From JAPWJZ01 sp038247245 (lineage in GTDB: Bacteria; Pseudomonadota; Alphaproteobacteria; Micavibrionales; UBA2020), in assembly GCA_038247245.1 (NCBI GenBank), contig JBBRVE010000089.1:1-11942 (forward strand): a stretch of 11,942 nt of DNA, read 5' to 3'. The position numbers and the translations under genes are program-made. Below, piece after piece: positions 1 through 6,124 of the stretch (position 1 is its first letter; each line of letters opens with the position of its first letter). The notes under the pieces were generated by a model. It was given only the letters and a program-made list of their open reading frames with translations, did no database searches and was not told the DNA's origin.

Positions 1-2
1 AG

Positions 3-65
3 GATCCCTCTCCCGCCACCATTTCGCATCAAAAAAGATGGCCGAAAACAGTGGCAGGGGGGATC
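3..65. repeat. Imperfect inverted repeat at the window edge
   Basis: GATCCC (3-8) pairs with GGGATC (60-65), and GCCAC (15-19) pairs with GTGGC (51-55). The 6-base and 4-base segments between these stems pair only partly. The loop holds a second small hairpin, CATC (27-30) and GATG (37-40), separated by six A. No run of T follows on the plus strand, so a standard intrinsic terminator is not supported there. It could be a structured leader or terminator of a gene lying left of the window. Function unknown. Confidence 0.35.
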
Positions 66-110
66 TTCACTTACACGACGAAGCTGAGAAATTTTATCTT
101 CCCGTAAACC

Positions 111-129
111 GAGATTGAAAATCATTCTC
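111..129. promoter_or_regulatory. Fur-box-like operator
   Basis: GAGATTGAAAATCATTCTC matches 15 of the 19 positions of the classical Fur consensus GATAATGATAATCATTATC. The right-hand 13 bases match 11 of 13. It lies 120 bases before the reductase start at 250, upstream of a weak -10-like TATAAC (179-184). It could equally serve a divergent gene left of the window, since the minus strand has a -10-like TAAAAT at 96-91. The match was scored by eye. Many alphaproteobacteria use RirA/Irr rather than classical Fur, which lowers confidence. Confidence 0.4.
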
Positions 130-249
130 ATTTAGCTTCAGAAACCGCATCCTGTCAAAGTGATTTTTAAATTCAAGTTATAACAATCACTTAATGGCTT
201 GTTTGCGAGGCCGAAACGCCTATATCCTATGCCCAGAAGGAGAAGACTC

Positions 250-1203
250 ATGCAAAAACGCACCCTTGGACATTCCGGACTTACTGTCGCCCCGCTCTGC
301 TTTGGCGGTAACGTGTTCGGCTGGACGGCGAATGAAAAGACCTCCTTCGGCCTTCTCGATGCCTTTACCAGCGCAGGATTCGATTTTATTGATACGGCAG
401 ATGTCTATACCCGCTGGATCGAGGGGAACAAGGGCGGCGAGTCCGAAACGATCATCGGCAACTGGTTCGCCCGCAGCGGCAAGCGCAAGGATGTCGTGCT
501 GGCAACCAAATGCGGCATGGATATGGGTGCAGACGGCAAGGGATTGTCTAAGGCCCATATCCTGAAATCGGTCGAGGGATCATTGAGACGCCTGAAGACA
601 GATTACATCGACCTTTACCAGTCACATGCCGATGATGAAACCGTACCGCAGGATGAAACGCTGGCGGCTTACGACACGCTGATCAAATCCGGCAAAGTGC
701 GCGCGATTGGCGCCTCCAACTTTACGGCTACGCGGCTGGATTCAGCCGTGGCGGTTGCGAAACAGAACGGCCTGCCAATCTATGCCAGCTTGCAGCCCGA
801 ATATAACCTGTATGATCGCGAAAAATTTGAAGCAGAGCTTGCGGGAGTCTGCCGGAAACACGGCATTGGTGTGATCGGTTATTATTCGCTGGCGCGCGGT
901 TTCCTGTCGGGCAAATACCGCTCCGAAGCGGATCTTGGCAAAAGCCCGCGCGGGGGTTCGGTTCAGAAAAACTATTTCAACGATCGCGGCTGGGGTATTC
1001 TGAGGGCGCTGGACGAAGTTGCTGAGGAAACCGGCGCGAACCAGACGCAAGTATCGATCGCATGGCTGATCGCGCAGCCGTTGGTGACAGCGCCTATCGC
1101 CAGTGCCACGAGCGTTGTACAGCTGGAAGACCTGATGAAAGCCGCACAATTGAAGCTGGATGACCGGGCATTGGCAAAACTGAACGCCGCCAGCGCAACC
1201 TGA
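250..1203 (+). CDS. Aldo/keto reductase
   Basis: A cytoplasmic NADPH-dependent oxidoreductase of the aldo/keto reductase superfamily, 317 residues, the normal length for a single TIM barrel. The N-terminal strand with the early GG is at 17-20. The catalytic tetrad is visible: Asp48 and Tyr53 in FIDTADVY, Lys87 in LATK and His126 in QSH. GKVRAIGASNF follows, typical of the Tas/YajO-like bacterial branch. The substrate cannot be deduced; such enzymes often reduce reactive aldehydes. The ATG at 250 is chosen because AAGGAG (237-242) lies seven bases before it. The reading frame is open further upstream (199, 229), but those residues are basic, lie outside the fold and lack a ribosome site. It appears monocistronic, with a convergent neighbour 36 bases downstream. 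A Fur-like box upstream suggests possible iron or stress control. Confidence 0.93.
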   Translation: MQKRTLGHSGLTVAPLCFGGNVFGWTANEKTSFGLLDAFTSAGFDFIDTADVYTRWIEGNKGGESETIIGNWFARSGKRKDVVLATKCGMDMGADGKGLSKAHILKSVEGSLRRLKTDYIDLYQSHADDETVPQDETLAAYDTLIKSGKVRAIGASNFTATRLDSAVAVAKQNGLPIYASLQPEYNLYDREKFEAELAGVCRKHGIGVIGYYSLARGFLSGKYRSEADLGKSPRGGSVQKNYFNDRGWGILRALDEVAEETGANQTQVSIAWLIAQPLVTAPIASATSVVQLEDLMKAAQLKLDDRALAKLNAASAT

Positions 1204-1239
1204 AATTAATTCAGGCAGGCGGTATTGATCGCCTCGCTA

Positions 1240-2115
1240 TCATTGCTTTTGAGCGGGCGGCAGGGGGCGGAAGGTTGCGAACATATTGCCTTGGCCCGAC
1301 AACGCGCGTGCACGCTCCTCCAGTTTTGACACGTTGAAATCCTTGTAGTCCGACTTTTCACGGATATCGACGCGGTCCCAGCCCGGCGGGATCAGCGATT
1401 TTTCCAGACCCGGTGCCCAGATACGACCACCCAGCTTCATGGGCAGGTAGGGCACAAACAATTCGGCATCCGGGAGACCGAGACCTTCACGTACCGAGCG
1501 TTCGGTGGAGTTGCTGTTATGGTCAAACAGTACATATGGTTTATTTTCGCGGCTGATCTTGTCGACCATGTTCATGCCGTCGAGATACATTTTAAGTACC
1601 TCTTCTTTTGTACCGTAATAAATATCGACATAGGCGCTCGGAGCATCGGCAAAATATTTCCTGTCGTGATCCTGATTGACGCCCATCGCCTTCAACACGT
1701 AATCCCCGTGGAGGTATTGGTCGTAAGAAACCATTTTTGTCGGGTTCATTTCGGCCCATGTGCGGCGCAGTTCGTCGCAGGCAATCCCGTGAATCTGGTA
1801 TATATCCTTGTTTTTCACGCTCGCCGGATCATGATCCGAATAAGGGCCGAATTCCAAAAAGGTATGATAGCCCCCTGCCGCGATTTCCCACGCGCCGACG
1901 CGAATACGCCACATCGTTTTAGCTTCGTCTGCAGTCGGGACAGCCAACTGGTTCAGACGATAATGGTTGGGGATTGCACTGTCGGTCAGGGCGGCATTAT
2001 TGTTAAAAACAGGTGTAAGTTCAGGCGCCGGCGCGCAGGCATCCGCACCCTTATAAACGCCAATAGCCAGCGCGAAAACGACGCCCAGCTTTTTGATGAA
2101 GCGTTTGATATTCAC
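1240..2115 (-). CDS. Exported protein of unknown function
   Basis: A 291-residue protein with an export signal: basic MNIKRFIKK, then a hydrophobic core (about residues 10-20), then ADACA. The Cys near the cleavage site does not sit in a good lipobox, so a soluble periplasmic or secreted product is more likely than a lipoprotein. The mature part is rich in Tyr, Asp and His (for example GPYSDHDP, QDHDRKYF, LFDHNSNS). I recognise no family. The start is GTG at 2115, supported by AAGGA seven bases before it, and no in-frame ATG lies close by. A well-formed promoter lies just upstream (2140-2167). The gene is divergent from the response regulator and convergent with the aldo/keto reductase, so it is probably transcribed alone. 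Confidence 0.72.
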   Translation of the reverse strand: MNIKRFIKKLGVVFALAIGVYKGADACAPAPELTPVFNNNAALTDSAIPNHYRLNQLAVPTADEAKTMWRIRVGAWEIAAGGYHTFLEFGPYSDHDPASVKNKDIYQIHGIACDELRRTWAEMNPTKMVSYDQYLHGDYVLKAMGVNQDHDRKYFADAPSAYVDIYYGTKEEVLKMYLDGMNMVDKISRENKPYVLFDHNSNSTERSVREGLGLPDAELFVPYLPMKLGGRIWAPGLEKSLIPPGWDRVDIREKSDYKDFNVSKLEERARALSGQGNMFATFRPLPPAQKQ

Positions 2116-2139
2116 GCTCGTTTCCTTTTGAATAACCCG

Positions 2140-2167
2140 AGTATAAACATGACGGATGTTTTGGCAA
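2140..2167 (-). promoter_or_regulatory. Promoter of the 291-residue exported protein
   Basis: On the minus strand TTGCCA (2167-2162, five of six to TTGACA) is followed after 16 bases by TATACT (2145-2140, five of six to TATAAT). Transcription would begin near 2133, giving a leader of about 18 bases that contains the AAGGA ribosome site. The -35 element is overlapped by a small dyad, CAATA (2165-2169) and TATTG (2174-2178), which could be an operator. Prediction from consensus only. Confidence 0.5.
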
Positions 2168-2249
2168 TATGCCTATTGTTTGTGCAGCACGGCATAATTG
2201 TAAATCCACCCTCGCCTTTCCGTATAAAACCAGCTATATCAGGACGTAA

Positions 2250-2266
2250 GTAAGCACGGCGTAAGC
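2250..2266 (+). promoter_or_regulatory. Direct repeat GTAAGC-N5-GTAAGC upstream of the response regulator
   Basis: Two exact GTAAGC copies (2250-2255 and 2261-2266) have an 11-base start-to-start spacing, the geometry bound by head-to-tail dimers of OmpR/PhoB-family regulators. They sit directly before TTGATA (2268-2273), which is five of six to a -35 hexamer, and 52 bases before the regulator start at 2318. A matching -10 is weak (TTTTAT, 2292-2297). The same repeat stands before the rhodanese gene. The second copy is also part of a dyad, TAAGCT (2262-2267) and AGCTTA (2272-2277). Probable autoregulatory site; inference. Confidence 0.45.
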
Positions 2267-2317
2267 TTGATAGCTTAACGTCATTTAATAATTTTATGAA
2301 CATCGTTCCGGAAAAAT

Positions 2318-3010
2318 ATGCGCATCCTCTTGGTCGAAGATAACGAACGTCTGGCAGAAGCGATTTCTGAGAACCTGACGGCGGCAGGTTTTGCTATTGA
2401 CCATGTCGCGCGTGGCGAAGACGCACTGACAGTGACCACCGACCAGCAGTATGACGCGATCGTGCTAGACCTCGGTCTGCCGGATATTGACGGGATGGAT
2501 GTGCTGAAGGCATTGCGCGATAAAAAAAACGCCGTGCCAGTCCTGATGCTGACCGCGCGCGACCAGTTGTCCGACAAGATCGAGGGTTTAAATAAAGGCG
2601 CCGATGACTACATGGTCAAACCCTTCGAGACCGACGAGTTGATTGCGCGCCTTAACGCCCTGCTCCGCCGTCCTGCGCAGGCGGTGAGTGAAATCATCAC
2701 GGTCGGCAACCTGTCGTTCAACACCACGAACCGTCAGGCGATGGCTAAAGACAAGATTTTAGAGCTTTCAAAACGCGAGACCGATTTGCTCGAACAGATG
2801 CTGCGCTCGCTTGGCAAAATCGTGTCGAAAAAATCGATTGAGATGCGACTTTACAGTTACGATGATAAAGGTTCCGTCAATTCGGTCGAGGTTCTGGTAC
2901 ATCGCCTGCGTAAAAAGCTCGAAAGTTATGACGCTGGATTTGATATCCATACACTGCGCGGCATCGGCTATATGATCATGGACCCCGTGAATGATACCCA
3001 AGCTGATTAA
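2318..3010 (+). CDS. OmpR-family response regulator (QseB/PmrA/TctD-like)
   Basis: A 230-residue DNA-binding response regulator. The receiver domain (about 1-115) has the acidic pair Glu7-Asp8, the phospho-acceptor Asp51 in LDLGLPDIDG, Thr79 in MLTA and Lys101 in VKPF. A winged-helix output domain (about 125-222) ends in the typical LRGIGYMI wing. Length and layout are normal and all key residues are present. The start is ATG at 2318, preceded by a modest GGAA ribosome site; an earlier ATG at 2296 is out of frame. The gene runs into the sensor kinase with a 20-base overlap, so the two are cotranslated partners. The repeated motif before this gene and before the rhodanese is a likely target. 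The stimulus is unknown. Confidence 0.95.
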   Translation: MRILLVEDNERLAEAISENLTAAGFAIDHVARGEDALTVTTDQQYDAIVLDLGLPDIDGMDVLKALRDKKNAVPVLMLTARDQLSDKIEGLNKGADDYMVKPFETDELIARLNALLRRPAQAVSEIITVGNLSFNTTNRQAMAKDKILELSKRETDLLEQMLRSLGKIVSKKSIEMRLYSYDDKGSVNSVEVLVHRLRKKLESYDAGFDIHTLRGIGYMIMDPVNDTQAD

Positions 3011-4391
3011 AAGCAATTCCCTGCTGACAAGGCTTGTCCTGCGTATCTTCGGCATCACGCTGATTGCCATCATGATCACCTATGCCGTGGTCTATTCCCA
3101 GATCGACCAGTCCCTGGAACTGCTACGCAACCAGACGGTCGAGGAACAGGCGCAGGAGATCAAGAATTCACTGCGCGCCGGACGGTCCGTCAACAAGCTG
3201 CTGCTGGACATGCCGCGCAACCTGCGCGTCTTTTACGCAAATGCCTATTACGATTACCAGTATCTGGTACGCGATCAGGACGGCACGATCCTGTTCCGCT
3301 CCACGCTTGTCTACCCCGATCTCTTCCCGAAAAATTTCATGCTGGCAAGCGACGGCAAGTTCAAGTTCAAGGGACCCGACAAGGCCGAATATACGGGCGT
3401 CACCGTCCGGTTCGCGTTGGAGGACAGGCTTTTTTATATTCAGGCAGCACAGACAACGCAGTCGGCCGACCGTTTCTCCGACAAAATCAGCAGCGAATTC
3501 ATGAAACGCGTGTTGTCTGTCGGCGTGCCGTTTTACTGCGCGCTATTGCTGATCATTCTGATTACCGTGCGCCGAGGCTTCAAGCCGTTGCAAATGGCCG
3601 CGCAACAGGTTGAAAACGCGAACATCACCAACCCCGACTTCCAAATTCCGGAACACGGGCTGCCGCAGGAAATTACCCCCTTCATCAAAACGATAAATTT
3701 TTCCTTCAAGCGCCTTGCGCGTTCCATTCAGGAACAGAAGGAAATGACCGAAAACCTGGCCCACGAACTGCGTACACCGCTTGCGGTACTGAAGGCAAAT
3801 ATCGAGCAGTTGGCGCGCGACAAACAATCAACGAAAATTTTACGCGATGTAGATGCGATGATCAAACTGGTCAACCAGATGCTGGACATGACACGCCTTG
3901 AATACGCCGACATGATCGAAATGCACGAAGTCGACCTGTCGGAAATCCTGAGTCAGGTCTGCCAGGATTTATGGCCACTATTTCTAAAGGATCATCGTGA
4001 ACTGCGTGTCTCAGGTATCGCCACGCCCGTACTTGTGCGCGGAAACAAGGACCTGATTTATCGTGCAATCCGCAACGTGCTGGATAACGCGCGCGAACAT
4101 AGCCCGACTAAAACGCCGGTGGACGTGTCGATCGAAGGATATGTCATCAAAGTGCGCGATTACGGCCCCACAATTCCCAGCGACCGCCGCGCAAAAATCT
4201 TCGGTCGCCTGCACAGGCTGGGGGCGCGTGCGGGCGCAAAATCCGGAGCAGGCCTTGGTCTTTCAATTGTCAGCAAGACGATGGAAGTCCACCGTGGCCG
4301 CGCACTTCTGGAGCCTGCCCCCGTCGAAGGGAATATTTTCCTGCTGGATTTCAAGGAATTCGACAGCCCCGAAATCATCCACTCAGCGTAA
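2991..4391 (+). CDS. Sensor histidine kinase (QseC/PmrB-like)
   Basis: A 466-residue inner-membrane kinase that should phosphorylate the regulator encoded just before it. One membrane segment lies at about 15-36, then a periplasmic sensor of about 135 residues without a recognised fold, then a second membrane segment at about 173-193. A short HAMP-like linker contains LPQEITPF, characteristic of the QseC/TctE group. The dimerisation helix carries phospho-acceptor His258 in AHELRTPL. The ATPase domain has an N box (RNVLDNAREHSP, Asn362 and Asn366), a G1 box and a G2 box (GAGLGLSIV). The G1 box reads DYGPT instead of the usual DxGxG: Asp390 and Gly392 are kept and the last Gly is Thr, so activity is expected but nucleotide handling may differ. 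The ATG at 2991 overlaps the regulator's end, which argues for translational coupling. Confidence 0.94.
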   Translation: MIPKLIKSNSLLTRLVLRIFGITLIAIMITYAVVYSQIDQSLELLRNQTVEEQAQEIKNSLRAGRSVNKLLLDMPRNLRVFYANAYYDYQYLVRDQDGTILFRSTLVYPDLFPKNFMLASDGKFKFKGPDKAEYTGVTVRFALEDRLFYIQAAQTTQSADRFSDKISSEFMKRVLSVGVPFYCALLLIILITVRRGFKPLQMAAQQVENANITNPDFQIPEHGLPQEITPFIKTINFSFKRLARSIQEQKEMTENLAHELRTPLAVLKANIEQLARDKQSTKILRDVDAMIKLVNQMLDMTRLEYADMIEMHEVDLSEILSQVCQDLWPLFLKDHRELRVSGIATPVLVRGNKDLIYRAIRNVLDNAREHSPTKTPVDVSIEGYVIKVRDYGPTIPSDRRAKIFGRLHRLGARAGAKSGAGLGLSIVSKTMEVHRGRALLEPAPVEGNIFLLDFKEFDSPEIIHSA

Positions 4392-4404
4392 GCTTACCGT
4401 AAGG
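4388..4404 (+). promoter_or_regulatory. Direct repeat GTAAGC-N5-GTAAGG upstream of the rhodanese gene
   Basis: GTAAGC (4388-4393) and GTAAGG (4399-4404) have the same 11-base spacing and nearly the same half-sites as the repeat before the response regulator gene. The first copy overlaps the kinase stop codon and is also the left half of the palindrome GTAAGCTTAC (4388-4397). Downstream is a good -10, CATAAT (4432-4437), with only a poor -35 (CTGTTA, 4410-4415), as expected for an activator-dependent promoter. The implied transcript leader would be very short, about 10 bases, which is a weakness of this reading. Candidate binding site of the adjacent OmpR-family regulator. Confidence 0.42.
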
Positions 4405-4452
4405 CTATCCTGTTAGGCTGCCTTCCGCTGACATAATCAACGTGGGGAACCC

Positions 4453-4797
4453 ATGACATCCATCTCGCGCAACGAAATCAAGGAACGCATCGCGCTTGGC
4501 GACATCATTCTGGTTGATGCATTACCGGTGAATTACTATATGACCGGCCATCTGCCGGGAGCTATTTCTTTGCCGCCCGGCCGCATTGCCGAGCTTGCGC
4601 CGCAACTGCTGCCAGATCTGTCGAAAACCGTCGTGGTTTATTGCAGCAGCAGCATCTGCCAGAATTCTGCCCTCACCCTGGAAGCGTTGAAAGAACTTGG
4701 CTATACAGACGTACGCCGCTATGTCGAAGGCAAAGAGGATTGGCGCGCAGCAGGACTGCCGCTGGAAATGACGGGCGACGAAACGCCTGCACATTAA
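4453..4797 (+). CDS. Single-domain rhodanese-like sulfurtransferase
   Basis: A 114-residue cytoplasmic protein with one rhodanese domain, of normal length for a GlpE/PspE-sized enzyme. Features are VDALP (21-25), the GHLPGAISLPP motif (32-42) and the active-site loop VVYCSSSICQNS, with the persulfide-forming Cys64 and a second Cys69. The loop ends in Gln70 where classical rhodaneses often have Arg, so the acceptor may differ from thiosulfate or cyanide chemistry. The end is typical: GYTDVRRYVEGKEDWRAAGLPLE. The start ATG at 4453 follows a GGGGAA ribosome site (4444-4449). It lies 61 bases after the kinase stop, with a candidate regulator site between them. Its stop overlaps the stop of the convergent ftsB in a shared TTAA (4794-4797). 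The physiological substrate is unknown. Confidence 0.88.
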   Translation: MTSISRNEIKERIALGDIILVDALPVNYYMTGHLPGAISLPPGRIAELAPQLLPDLSKTVVVYCSSSICQNSALTLEALKELGYTDVRRYVEGKEDWRAAGLPLEMTGDETPAH

Positions 4798-5108
4798 TTC
4801 GTGTTGATGATAACTTTGTCTTCGGGCTTTACAAAACCCAGGACGACGCGCGCGCGCTCATCAAGCATATCAAGGTCGAGGCTGTCTGGACGCAGCAGCT
4901 TCACGCGGTTTTCAAGCGCTTCACGTTCGGCCATTTTGCGATCGTAATTGTCTTCGGCAGCGGCCAGTTTCTTCTCCAGCCCTTTCCACGCAAAATACCC
5001 GCGGTCGCCATGTGTCAGGTGATAGGCGAAGTAGAAGAACAGCAGGAAACTGATGGAAGTGACAAGAAACTGGGATACGGATCGTTTTTTCGGCTCGGAA
5101 ACTCTCAT
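4794..5108 (-). CDS. ftsB: Cell division protein FtsB/DivIC family (septum formation initiator)
   Basis: A 104-residue bitopic membrane protein. A basic cytoplasmic tail (residues 1-12) is followed by one membrane helix (about 14-31) and a periplasmic coiled coil (about 42-72). The family's C-terminal signature follows: LRPDSLDLDMLDERARVVLGF. FtsB links FtsL and FtsQ in the divisome and helps activate septal peptidoglycan synthesis. The first possible start is ATG at 5108, because an in-frame stop lies five codons upstream; the ribosome site is poor (GGA only three bases before the ATG). In many alphaproteobacteria this gene follows eno; here it is divergent from kdsA with about 150 bases between, and convergent with the rhodanese. 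Confidence 0.85.
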   Translation of the reverse strand: MRVSEPKKRSVSQFLVTSISFLLFFYFAYHLTHGDRGYFAWKGLEKKLAAAEDNYDRKMAEREALENRVKLLRPDSLDLDMLDERARVVLGFVKPEDKVIINTN

Positions 5109-5152
5109 ATATCCATGGAATCATACCGGAGTCATAACGTCAAGAAAAAAGG

Positions 5153-5165
5153 TGTTGATTCAACA
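5153..5165. promoter_or_regulatory. Perfect dyad TGTTGA-T-TCAACA between ftsB and kdsA
   Basis: Six-base arms (5153-5158 and 5160-5165) flank one central base, between the two divergent genes and about 40 bases before the kdsA -35 element. The short odd centre suits a dimeric repressor or activator site better than an RNA hairpin. No regulator is identified. Confidence 0.3.
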
Positions 5166-5205
5166 GGATATGGCCTGATTTGCCGCATATTCCAGAAATC
5201 GGCGG

Positions 5206-5238
5206 TTGACAGGCAGCCCCGGTGTCATACATACATAC
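5206..5238 (+). promoter_or_regulatory. Probable kdsA promoter with CATA tandem repeat
   Basis: TTGACA (5206-5211) is a perfect -35 hexamer. The -10 is ambiguous because the region where it should lie is a tetranucleotide tandem repeat, CATACATACATAC (5226-5238). The best-spaced hexamer, TACATA (5228-5233, spacer 16), matches only three of six. The ribosome site CGGAGGA (5244-5250) follows. Confidence 0.42.
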
Positions 5239-5257
5239 TGCAACGGAGGAACAAACC

Positions 5258-6115
5258 ATGACGACACAGCACCAGATTTCCCTGCAGAATTTCAAGATCG
5301 GCAATGATTTGCCCTTCGTCCTGATCGCCGGTCCCTGCGCTCTCGAGAGCCGCGACCATGCGTTTGACATGTCAGGCAAGCTGAAAGAGCTGACCCAGAA
5401 ACTGGGCCTGCCGCTGATTTATAAAACCTCCTTCGACAAGGCCAACCGCACTTCGCTGAAGGGCGGACGCGGCATGGGCATCGAAAAGTCGCTGCCGATT
5501 TTGGCCGACATCCGCAAGGAAATGAAACTGCCCGTCGTGACAGACGTGCACGCACCCGAACAATGCGCGGAAGTTGCAGAAGCCGTCGATGTGCTGCAGA
5601 TCCCCGCCTTCCTGTGCCGCCAGACCGACCTTCTGATCGCGGCTGCGAAGACACAGAAAATCGTCAACGTGAAAAAAGGTCAGTTCCTCGCTCCCTGGGA
5701 CATGAAAAACGTTGCCGCTAAAATCACCGAAAGCGGCAACCCGAACGTCATGCTGTGCGAACGCGGCGTGACCTTCGGCTACAACACGCTCGTCAACGAC
5801 ATGCGTGCACTGCCCATCATGGCTGAAACCGGCCACCCGGTTGTGTTCGACGCCACCCATTCCGTGCAGCAGCCGGGCGGTGCAGGCGCATCCACCAGCG
5901 GCGACCGTCGCATGGTGCCATTCCTCGCGCGCGGCGCAATCGCCGTCGGCGTTGCGGCTGTGTTCATCGAAACCCACGAAAACCCCGACAGCGCGCCGTC
6001 CGACGGACCGAACATGGTCAAGCTTGGCGACCTGCAGGCGATCCTCGAGCAGCTCATGGCCATCGACCGCGTGATCAAGCCGCAGGCTTATGCTGAACAA
6101 AAGAAGGTAGCTTGA
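5258..6115 (+). CDS. kdsA: 3-deoxy-D-manno-octulosonate 8-phosphate synthase (KdsA), metal-dependent class
   Basis: Condenses phosphoenolpyruvate with arabinose 5-phosphate to Kdo 8-phosphate in the cytoplasm, the committed step toward the Kdo of lipopolysaccharide. It has 285 residues, a normal length for this TIM-barrel enzyme. Signatures are IAGPCALES (23-31), KTSFDKANRTS, VTDVH, QIPAFLCRQTDLL and DGPNMV. Cys27 replaces the Asn of the E. coli enzyme. With His201, Glu238 and Asp249 it reproduces the spacing of the four Aquifex metal ligands as I recall them (Cys11, His185, Glu222, Asp233: intervals 174, 37, 11), so this should be the metal-requiring class. The ATG at 5258 is chosen because GGAGGA ends seven bases before it; the frame stays open upstream to 5222, but those residues match nothing. 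The next gene's ribosome site overlaps this gene's stop. Confidence 0.96.
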   Translation: MTTQHQISLQNFKIGNDLPFVLIAGPCALESRDHAFDMSGKLKELTQKLGLPLIYKTSFDKANRTSLKGGRGMGIEKSLPILADIRKEMKLPVVTDVHAPEQCAEVAEAVDVLQIPAFLCRQTDLLIAAAKTQKIVNVKKGQFLAPWDMKNVAAKITESGNPNVMLCERGVTFGYNTLVNDMRALPIMAETGHPVVFDATHSVQQPGGAGASTSGDRRMVPFLARGAIAVGVAAVFIETHENPDSAPSDGPNMVKLGDLQAILEQLMAIDRVIKPQAYAEQKKVA

Positions 6116-6124
6116 GGATTCAGC

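Noticed and set aside
1217..1234. AGGCG/CGCCT hairpin after the aldo/keto reductase as terminator
   Set aside because: Only five base pairs with an 8-base loop, and no adjacent T-run.
1519..2253. Plus-strand open frame of 244 codons opposite the exported protein
   Set aside because: It is antisense to a gene with signal peptide, ribosome site and promoter; its own translation has no recognisable motif and no ribosome site.
2112..2303. Minus-strand 63-codon frame upstream of the exported protein
   Set aside because: It overlaps the promoter and GTG start of that gene in another frame and has no ribosome site or recognisable sequence.
4063..4416. Plus-strand 117-codon frame inside the histidine kinase
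   Set aside because: Out-of-frame shadow of the ATPase domain with low-complexity basic and Trp-rich translation.
5372..6100. Minus-strand open frame of 242 codons opposite kdsA
   Set aside because: Antisense shadow of a highly conserved enzyme in G+C-rich DNA; rich in His, Arg and Cys with no domain.
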